Source: an uncultured Bacteroidia bacterium (GTDB lineage Bacteria; Bacteroidota; Bacteroidia; Bacteroidales; CAJPTX01). From it: a stretch of DNA of 5,070 nucleotides. Positions 1 to 5,070 of the stretch are shown piece by piece (within the stretch, counting starts at the first letter, position 1; each line of letters begins with the position of its first letter). The stretch spans positions 1 through 5,070 of the forward strand of contig CALHZE010000239.1 of assembly GCA_938040915.1 (NCBI GenBank). The letters are read 5' to 3'. The notes below the pieces were generated by a model. It saw nothing but the letters and a program-made list of their open reading frames with translations. It was not told where the DNA came from and searched no databases. The translations under genes and the position numbers were made by a program.

Positions 1-617
1 AGTGGCTGCCACTCCTCGGGCGTAAAAAGGAACTGTATCCCCGCCTTCATCGAAAGAGACGAAAGACGCTGCATATTTTCGTCGTTAAGCGAGAGGGTGT
101 ACAGCCGCTTCACTTCCGCAAGGTGCTGACTCGTTTCTGGGATGGAAAGCAAGAGCACCCTCACCAACGGACGTTTAAGGGAAAAGAGGGGCTGATTTTC
201 TTGGTAAAAGCGTTCCATTTCCAAATCCAGAACGGTCGTATCAAGCTGCGACAACACATACTCACTCTCAAACGACTGGGTGTAAAGCGAGCGACGGAAG
301 TCTGCCACCTGAGGCTCTATCTTCGGATTATCTTTCCCGAGCTGTTTCTCCGCATAGAGGTAGAGCAGGGTATTCCTCACCCACGTATCTAGGTAATGCT
401 TGACCACTGCGGCGCTATCCTGTGGCGTTTTTCCTTGATAGAGATCGGCGGGGAGGGCTGTGCGCAAAAACGCATGTTCCCCCACCTGCACGAGCACCTC
501 GCCACGTGTAGGATGTTTTGTAGCACACCCCGCCACGCCTAATAAAAGAGACGCAAGGACAATCCCCCACGAGAACAACACCACATAGCGGCAAAGAGGC
601 GTGGATAGAGACGACAT
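1..617 (-). CDS. Putative SurA/parvulin-like periplasmic chaperone lipoprotein (N-terminal part, 3' end off the left edge)
   Basis: An open frame of 205 complete codons starts at ATG 615-617 and leaves the window at base 1 with no stop. An in-frame TAG at 633-635 limits the start; a TTG at 621-623 is the only alternative start codon seen and is less likely. Residues 1-31 form a lipoprotein signal peptide: a short N-region with Arg10, a hydrophobic stretch (about 12-29), and a lipobox V-A-G-C with Cys31 at 525-527. The mature protein should therefore be acylated and face the periplasm. After the Cys comes a short VLVQVGEHAFLR strand, then a helical part with HYLDTWVRNTLLYLYAEKQL. This resembles the N-terminal region of Bacteroidota peptidyl-prolyl isomerase/SurA-like lipoproteins, which assist outer-membrane protein folding. 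No parvulin catalytic domain is visible, so isomerase activity cannot be claimed; some relatives are pure chaperones. The gene starts 19 nt after folC and is probably co-transcribed with it. The lipoprotein call is firm; the chaperone role is inferred from remembered family resemblance. Confidence 0.8.
   Translation of the reverse strand, partial: MSSLSTPLCRYVVLFSWGIVLASLLLGVAGCATKHPTRGEVLVQVGEHAFLRTALPADLYQGKTPQDSAAVVKHYLDTWVRNTLLYLYAEKQLGKDNPKIEPQVADFRRSLYTQSFESEYVLSQLDTTVLDLEMERFYQENQPLFSLKRPLVRVLLLSIPETSQHLAEVKRLYTLSLNDENMQRLSSLSMKAGIQFLFTPEEWQP
522..617 (-). other. Lipoprotein signal peptide with SPII lipobox
   Basis: The segment encodes an N-region with one Arg, a hydrophobic core (VVLFSWGIVLASLLLGVA) and the lipobox V-A-G-C. 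Signal peptidase II would cut before Cys31 (codon 525-527). The residues after it (A-T-K-H-P-T-R) contain no acidic run, so I see no obvious Bacteroidota surface-export signal. An inner-leaflet periplasmic anchoring is the default reading, but this is inference. Confidence 0.8.
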
Positions 618-636
618 CCGCAAGCGAGCTCTCTAC

Positions 637-1950
637 CTAATTATCAACCCCAAGCAACGCCATCACCTCGCCGACCAAGTAGGTACTTCCCCCCACAAAG
701 ATGAGATCCCCCTCTTCCGCATCTCGCTTTGCGGCGGCAAATGCTTCGGAAGCAACAGGAAACGCCTGTCCCTTGAGTTCGTGAGGTAGGGCGCGCTGTA
801 GCAATTCGTCGACCTTGAGGGCACGCGGCACACTGGCTTGCGTGAAATAATACACCGCATCGCGGGGGAGGAGGGCTAGAATACCATCAATATCCTTGTC
901 GCCGGTAAGCCCGATCACCATACGCAAATTCTTATATGGCGTATGGTTAAGCTGCGTAACCACACTGCGCACCCCTTCCACGTTATGCCCTGTGTCACAG
1001 ACCACTCGCGGCTCGTCACTCAGCCACTGCCAGCGCCCCAAAAGATGGGTACGCTCTACCACGTGACGCAAGCCATCTTTGAGCGCCTCCTCTGGAATCG
1101 CACAACCATACGCACGCAACAAATCGACCGCTGTAAGCACAGTAGAAAGATTGCTCGCTTGGATAGAAGAAAGGAGATCGGTGTCAAACTCCACACGGAT
1201 ATTCTTGTAGGCATGCTCAAAGCGGAAATGCTGGAGTTTTCCCTCATCAACCCAGTGCTGCTCTGCACACTTCCACGTGCTCGCGGCTACGGTAAACGAG
1301 GTCTGCATCGCCGACGTCGTTGCCGCAAAGACCCCACGCACAGGACCACGCGCATCACCCACCACAACGGGGACACCGAGTTTCACAATCCCCGCCTTTT
1401 CCCGAGCTATCGCCTCAACGGTATTCCCCAAAAGATCCGTATGGTCTAGACTGACGTTGGTTACAACGCTCAAGATGGGCTGTATAATATTGGTGGAATC
1501 GAGGCGTCCGCCGAGCCCTACTTCAATTACAGCGATGTCGACCCCTTGATCTGCAAAATAGCTGAAGGCGAGAGCTACGAACATTTCAAAGAACGAGGGC
1601 TCGATCTCTTCGAAGAACTCGCGGTGACTTTCCACATAATCAACCACATACTGTTCCGAGATCTTCTCGCCATTGATACGGATGCGCTCGCGGAAGTCGA
1701 TGAGGTGGGGCGAGGTACAGAGACCGACTTTATAGCCAGCCGCCTGCAAAATGCTAGCCAACGTATGCGAGACACTCCCCTTGCCATTGGTACCCCCGAC
1801 GTGTACACAAAGATAAGACTGGTGGGGCGCACCGTCATACATATCAAGCGCTTCGCTGTTGTCAAGATTCGCCTTATAAGCGGCAGCACCGGTACGGTGA
1901 AACATAGGGAGAGAGGATTCCAGATAAGCGATGGTCTCCTGGTAATTCAT
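637..1950 (-). CDS. folC: Folylpolyglutamate synthase / dihydrofolate synthase
   Basis: This 437-residue cytoplasmic Mur-ligase-family enzyme adds glutamate to folates with ATP; in many bacteria the same protein also makes dihydrofolate from dihydropteroate. The length is normal for FolC. The central ATPase domain carries the P-loop GGTNGKGS (52-59), SPHL (80-83), EVGLGGRLDSTN (143-154), SLDHTDLLG (167-175) and EKAGIVK (184-190), whose Lys185 aligns with the lysine carbamylated in the family. The C-terminal domain begins near GRW (305-307) and has DTGHN (319-323), the family's D-x-x-H-N motif, then GLTGDKD (347-353) and a closing GGSTYLVGEV (420-429). The start is ATG 1948-1950, because an in-frame TAA lies at 1954-1956 and MNYQETIAYL...LPMF is the usual N-terminus in Bacteroidota. 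The gene lies 56 nt after argS and 19 nt before the lipoprotein gene. No folP or other folate gene is adjacent. Whether it has one or both activities cannot be read from sequence alone; as the FolC seen here it is probably bifunctional (inference). Confidence 0.96.
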   Translation of the reverse strand: MNYQETIAYLESSLPMFHRTGAAAYKANLDNSEALDMYDGAPHQSYLCVHVGGTNGKGSVSHTLASILQAAGYKVGLCTSPHLIDFRERIRINGEKISEQYVVDYVESHREFFEEIEPSFFEMFVALAFSYFADQGVDIAVIEVGLGGRLDSTNIIQPILSVVTNVSLDHTDLLGNTVEAIAREKAGIVKLGVPVVVGDARGPVRGVFAATTSAMQTSFTVAASTWKCAEQHWVDEGKLQHFRFEHAYKNIRVEFDTDLLSSIQASNLSTVLTAVDLLRAYGCAIPEEALKDGLRHVVERTHLLGRWQWLSDEPRVVCDTGHNVEGVRSVVTQLNHTPYKNLRMVIGLTGDKDIDGILALLPRDAVYYFTQASVPRALKVDELLQRALPHELKGQAFPVASEAFAAAKRDAEEGDLIFVGGSTYLVGEVMALLGVDN

Positions 1951-1956
1951 TCCTTA
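1951..1956 (-). promoter_or_regulatory. AAGGA Shine-Dalgarno-like run abutting the folC start
   Basis: On the minus strand the bases before the ATG read TAAGGA, directly touching the start codon. This is too close for standard Shine-Dalgarno spacing. The same bases hold the in-frame TAA that fixes folC's upstream limit. The match is likely fortuitous, since translation starts in Bacteroidota often do not depend on this pairing. Confidence 0.2.
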
Positions 1957-1989
1957 AAGTAAAGATAGGGATAAGAGTAGGGTAAACAC

Positions 1990-2006
1990 CCCCGCCACAC
2001 ACGGGG
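1990..2006 (-). terminator. Possible weak stem-loop after argS
   Basis: Immediately after the argS stop codon, the minus strand can form a 5-bp stem of C and G (CCCCG / CGGGG) around a 7-nt loop. It is followed by GTGTTTA, not by a real T-run. It could cause partial termination or protect a 3' end between argS and folC, but a stem this short can arise by chance. Confidence 0.25.
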
Positions 2007-3800
2007 TTACATCTGTTTTGGGGTCTCAATGCCGAGTAACAACAAGGCACTGCGCAACACCCTGAGCGTCGCCTGCGTGAGCAACAACCGCTGCTGCTGT
2101 AGCTTCGGGTCACTCTCACGCGCTATAGGGCACTCGTGATAAAACTGGTTAAACCGACACGCAAGGTCATAGACATAGTTGACCACAACGGCAGGACTCA
2201 GCTTCACAGCCGCCTCGGCAATAACACGCTCATACTCGTGCAAAAGACGCAACACGGCACGCTCATAACGGTCAAAGGGTGTGCCCAAAATCGGTTGCGA
2301 GAGCCCCTCTATCGCCTTTGTCAGGTCGGGGAGCTTGTTTAAGATAGACTGTGCGCGCGCACACGTGTACTGTATAAAGGGTCCCGTATTTCCGTTAAAG
2401 TCGACCGATTCCTTTGGGTTAAAGAGCATCCCCTTGGCTGGGTCTACTTTAAGCATGAAATACTTGAGCGCCCCAAGCCCCACCTGGCGATAGATATCGG
2501 CGGCGGCATCACTGTCTAAATCGGCGGCTTTACCTTGTTCCTCCCCGATACGCGTAGCCTCCCCGATCAGCTCTTCGATCAAGTCGTCAGCATCGACCAC
2601 CGTCCCCTCACGCGACTTCATTTTTCCCTCGGGGAGGGTGATCATCCCATAACTGAGGTGGAAAATGCGGTCACTCCACACATACCCCAACCGCCCTAAA
2701 AGCTTGCGTAGAACTTGGAAATGATATTCCTGCTCGTTGCCCACGACATAAACGATATCATCGAGCTGATACTCTCGGAAGCGCTCTACCGCCGTACCAA
2801 GGTCTTGTGTCATATAAACCGACGTGCCATCGGAACGGAGCAGGAGTTTCTCATCAAGCCCCTCATCGCGGAGGTCTACCCACACCGAGCCATCGTCATG
2901 CCGCTGCAAGACGCCTCGCTGCAACCCCTCTTCGACGATCTTCTTCCCCAAGAGGTAGGTCTGTGACTCATAATAGACCTTATCAAAATGCACACCGAGC
3001 GCCTTATAGGTCTCATCAAAACCCGCATAGACCCATCCGTTCATCTTCTCCCACAGGGCACGCGTTTCTGGGTCGTTAGCCTCCCACTTACGCAGGAGCT
3101 CCTGCGCCTCAAGGAGGATCGGGGCTTGCTTCTTCGCTTCGTCCTCCGAAAGTCCTTTGGCCTCGAGCTCTTTTACTTGCTCACGATAAGCCTTGTCGTA
3201 ACGGACGTAATAATCGCCCACGAAATGGTCGCCCTTCACCCCCGTAGACTCAGGGGTCGCCCCTTGACCGAAATGCAACCACGCGACCATCGACTTGCAG
3301 ATGTGGATGCCGCGGTCATTGACCAAGTTTGCCATCACGACCTCGGTGCCCGTAGCCTCAAGAATCCGGCTAACCGACCACCCCAAGAGGTTGTTTCGCA
3401 CGTGCCCGAGGTGAAGCGGCTTATTGGTATTAGGCGAGCTATACTCGACCATCACGCGCCGCCCATTCTTTGGTGCAGTCCCCCAGTTGGGGGTGTGGTA
3501 TGCCTCAAAAAGCCCTTGAGCGAAATAGTCATCCTTGAGGGAAAGGTTCAAAAACCCCTTCACCACATTATAGCCTGCCACCTTGTCAGAGTGCTCTGTG
3601 AGCCAGTGCCCGAGGTCTTCGGCTAGCGCCTCCGGCTTGGTGCGCGCGAGCTTAATCCATGGGAATACGACGAGCGTATATTCGCCCTCAAACTCCTCAC
3701 GCGTCGTCTGTAAGGTGAGGGAGGTAAGGTCAACATCTGCACCGAGACGGGCTTGAAGTGCTGCCGCGACATCGGTGCGGAGGTCGGTCATTAGGTTCAT
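2007..3800 (-). CDS. argS: Arginyl-tRNA synthetase
   Basis: This 597-residue class I aminoacyl-tRNA synthetase attaches arginine to tRNA-Arg in the cytoplasm, using ATP and needing tRNA for amino-acid activation. The domains are in the usual order. An N-terminal Add1-type tRNA-binding domain spans about 1-110. The Rossmann catalytic core follows, with SSPNTNKPLHLGH (121-133), whose HLGH at 130-133 is the HIGH signature. The second catalytic loop, EGKMKSREGT (391-400), is the KMSKS equivalent in the degenerate form common in this family. GNTGPFIQYTCAR (470-482) marks the entry to the C-terminal DALR anticodon-binding domain, which ends in LGIETPKQM. The length is typical and no motif is missing. 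The start is ATG 3798-3800; the ATG at residue 4 (3789-3791) is an equally possible start and would cost only three residues. No strong Shine-Dalgarno sequence precedes either. The gene lies 70 nt after secA and 56 nt before folC. The identification is secure. Confidence 0.98.
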   Translation of the reverse strand: MNLMTDLRTDVAAALQARLGADVDLTSLTLQTTREEFEGEYTLVVFPWIKLARTKPEALAEDLGHWLTEHSDKVAGYNVVKGFLNLSLKDDYFAQGLFEAYHTPNWGTAPKNGRRVMVEYSSPNTNKPLHLGHVRNNLLGWSVSRILEATGTEVVMANLVNDRGIHICKSMVAWLHFGQGATPESTGVKGDHFVGDYYVRYDKAYREQVKELEAKGLSEDEAKKQAPILLEAQELLRKWEANDPETRALWEKMNGWVYAGFDETYKALGVHFDKVYYESQTYLLGKKIVEEGLQRGVLQRHDDGSVWVDLRDEGLDEKLLLRSDGTSVYMTQDLGTAVERFREYQLDDIVYVVGNEQEYHFQVLRKLLGRLGYVWSDRIFHLSYGMITLPEGKMKSREGTVVDADDLIEELIGEATRIGEEQGKAADLDSDAAADIYRQVGLGALKYFMLKVDPAKGMLFNPKESVDFNGNTGPFIQYTCARAQSILNKLPDLTKAIEGLSQPILGTPFDRYERAVLRLLHEYERVIAEAAVKLSPAVVVNYVYDLACRFNQFYHECPIARESDPKLQQQRLLLTQATLRVLRSALLLLGIETPKQM

Positions 3801-3827
3801 AACAACGTTTTGTGTGAATGTCTCTCA

Positions 3828-3847
3828 GAGCGTCAATAAAGACGCTC
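3828..3847. other. Perfect 7-bp inverted repeat in the secA-argS gap
   Basis: GAGCGTC and GACGCTC flank a 6-nt A/T-rich spacer, giving a perfect 7-bp stem in the 70-nt gap. On the minus strand it follows the secA stop by 23 nt and precedes the argS ATG by 27 nt. No T-run follows it on the minus strand (the next bases are TGAGAG), so it is not a classic intrinsic terminator for secA. It could act in the argS 5' leader, as a processing or stability element, or as a weak terminator. The role is unknown. Confidence 0.45.
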
Positions 3848-3855
3848 CCTTTTGT

Positions 3856-3870
3856 CACTTATCTCAAGTG
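3856..3870. other. Small inverted repeat directly after the secA zinc-tail stop
   Basis: CACTT and AAGTG flank a 5-nt spacer, giving a 5-bp stem that begins at the first base after the TAA at 3871-3873. With the larger inverted repeat at 3828-3847 it makes two successive hairpins in one short gap. A stem this small can easily be chance. Confidence 0.2.
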
Positions 3871-4125
3871 TTAAGAGGCTTGTTCGTTAGCGCCACAACA
3901 GTTCTTATACTTCTTTCCACTACCACACGGGCACGGGTCATTGCGACCGATCTTCGGGTCTCGACGGACGGGCGTATGGTTCACTGCCCCTTGTTGCTGC
4001 TGCACAGCCGCGGCTTGTGCTGCTCGGCGTGCGTTCTCCTCAGCGCCGCCCCCGACCTCTTGACGCCCTGTGTGAAGTCGCTGTTGCCGCTGACCTGCTC
4101 GACGTTCGTCAGCCTCTGCTCTTCG
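3871..4125 (-). other. secA: SecA linker and zinc-binding SEC-C tail, out of frame with the SecA body
   Basis: This frame is open on the minus strand from just after a TAG at 4126-4128 to the TAA at 3871-3873. It encodes a charged, Ala/Gln-rich linker (parts read EADERRAGQRQQ, RQEVGGGAEENARRAAQ and a VQQQQ run), then DPKIGRNDPCPCGSGKK and YKNCCGANEQAS. The four Cys codons (3931-3933, 3925-3927, 3898-3900, 3895-3897) form C-x-C-x8-C-C, the SEC-C zinc site that binds SecB and lipids in SecA proteins. The domain's perfect preservation shows it is, or very recently was, translated as part of SecA. It has no start codon signal of its own that I would trust. Confidence 0.9.
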
Positions 4126-5070
4126 CTAGCGATGGGGAGGTGTACACGCAAGATGAGGCGCAAGACGTCGCGGTTAAGCTCTTGCATCATCTTCTCAAAG
4201 AGAGAATAGCCCTCAAACTTATAGATGATGAGCGGGTCTTTCTGCTCATACGAGGCGTTCTGGACGCTCTGTTTGAGCTCGTCCATCGCGAGAAGGTGTT
4301 GCTGCCAGTGGCGGTCGATCTCGTGTAAAATCACAGTGCGCGAGATCCCCTTAATGAGCTCTCGCCCTTGTGAGGCAACCGCTTTCTTTAAGTTCACCAC
4401 CACGTTAATCATTTGTTGCCCGTCAGAAAGCGGCACAACGATATTGGTATAGCGATCGCCATGCTCCTCAAGCACGCTTTGGAATACGGGGTAAGCTCGT
4501 GCTGACATCGACGACATACGAAGCTTATAACGTTCCCACACCATGTCGCGCAAGAGGGTAAAGAGCTTATCTTGGTCGCTCGCGCGGAACTGTTCTTCGG
4601 AGATCGTATTCTCCATCGCAAACTCACGCATTACAGCAAGCGCGAACTCCCCAAACTCCTCTGTCCCTGCGTAATCAGCGGCAATGTCGCCGCAGACGCT
4701 CTGCACGATGTCATACATATCCTCCTCGATGCGTTCGCCAAAGAGGGCGTTACGACGACGGGTATAGATTCGCTCACGCTGCATGTTCATGACGTCGTCA
4801 TATTCAAGCAGACGCTTCCGAATGCCAAAGTTATTCTGCTCTACCTTACGTTGCGCCTGCTCAATTGACTTGGTCACCCGAGGGTGCTGGATGGCATCGC
4901 CCTCCTTGTGCCCTAGGAAGTCCATAATACGCGCCAAACGGTCTGAACCGAATAGACGCATCAGGTTGTCTTCCGTAGAGACGAAAAAGAGCGAGGAGCC
5001 TGGGTCGCCTTGACGACCGGCACGACCGCGCAACTGACGGTCTACACGACGCGAATCGTGACGCTCAGTA
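3871..5070 (-). CDS. secA: Preprotein translocase ATPase SecA (C-terminal part; apparent one-base frameshift before the zinc tail)
   Basis: SecA is the cytoplasmic ATPase that pushes preproteins through SecYEG. The window holds its C-terminal third; the 5' end lies beyond the right edge. The visible protein opens with TERHDSRRVDRQ, then LRGRAGRQGDPGSS (about 4992-5036), the conserved motif of the second nucleotide-binding domain. The TTG at 5031-5033 is therefore an internal Leu, not a start. Next come the helical scaffold (EYDDVMNMQRERIY), the wing-like region, and the two-helix finger (IDRHWQQHLLAMDELKQ, then SYEQKDP with the conserved Tyr), ending in RVHLPIASEE near 4121. This frame would stop at 3981-3983. 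The C-terminal tail, GRNDPCPCGSGKKYKNCCG, lies in another frame that runs to TAA 3871-3873. Joining the two needs the equivalent of one extra base, somewhere between about 3984 and 4125. The gene is certain; whether the frameshift is a sequencing error, a mutation or recoding is not. Confidence 0.95.

Noticed and set aside
943..1449. 168-codon open frame on the + strand
   Set aside because: It is antisense to the well-conserved core of folC, rich in Arg and His as expected for a shadow frame, with no domain I recognise.
1957..1985. Bacteroidota-type promoter (TAnnTTTG with an upstream TTTG) before folC
   Set aside because: TATCTTTA is a near match, but the last base differs, the upstream TTTA is at poor spacing, and a start of transcription there would leave almost no leader before the ATG.
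2988..3626. 212-codon open frame on the + strand
   Set aside because: It lies wholly opposite argS, whose protein is complete and conserved in every motif. The translated sequence shows no recognisable domain and follows from codon composition of the opposite strand.
3775..4209. 144-codon + strand frame spanning the argS start, the gap and the secA tail
   Set aside because: It covers two conserved minus-strand coding ends. Its hydrophobic, Cys- and Leu-rich look is the mirror of the Ala/Gln-rich SecA linker and the zinc tail.
5031..5033. TTG as a start codon for a 350-residue protein
   Set aside because: The frame is open to the window edge and encodes TERHDSRRVDRQ directly upstream, which is the expected SecA sequence, so this TTG is an internal Leu codon.
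1..5070. CRISPR arrays, insertion sequences, tRNA or rRNA genes, defence or phage genes
   Set aside because: No regularly spaced repeats, transposase motifs, terminal inverted repeats or structural RNA signatures were seen. Nearly all bases are accounted for by four conserved coding regions.

Overview
The window is an ordinary housekeeping stretch, and all of its genes lie on the minus strand. From the right edge leftwards, in the direction of transcription, it holds the 3' part of secA (preprotein translocase ATPase), argS (arginyl-tRNA synthetase), folC (folylpolyglutamate/dihydrofolate synthase), and the 5' part of a lipoprotein gene that runs off the left edge. The lipoprotein resembles the SurA/parvulin-like periplasmic chaperones of Bacteroidota. 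Intergenic gaps are short: 70, 56 and 19 nt. All + strand reading frames look like shadows of these genes.

The source is probably a Bacteroidota member, most likely Bacteroidales and Porphyromonas-like. Three things suggest this: the FolC N-terminus has the form typical of that group, the lipoprotein resembles a Bacteroidales-type chaperone, and Shine-Dalgarno signals are poor. Base composition looks slightly G+C-rich by eye. The genus is a guess from remembered family patterns, not from a search.

The genes do not form one pathway. SecA drives protein export, and the lipoprotein is itself a Sec substrate that would act in the periplasm, perhaps on outer-membrane protein folding. ArgRS charges tRNA-Arg. 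FolC glutamylates folates. They may be co-transcribed, at least folC with the lipoprotein (19-nt gap). Small stem-loops sit between secA and argS and between argS and folC, so partial termination there is possible.

The main oddity is in secA. The body of the protein and its conserved C-terminal zinc-binding tail are in different reading frames, offset by one base. The switch must fall between about 3984 and 4125. As given, the frame of the body would end at 3981 without the zinc tail. A one-base omission in the sequence is the simplest explanation, but a real mutation or recoding cannot be excluded from this window alone. I found no undescribed system, CRISPR array, mobile element, tRNA or rRNA.
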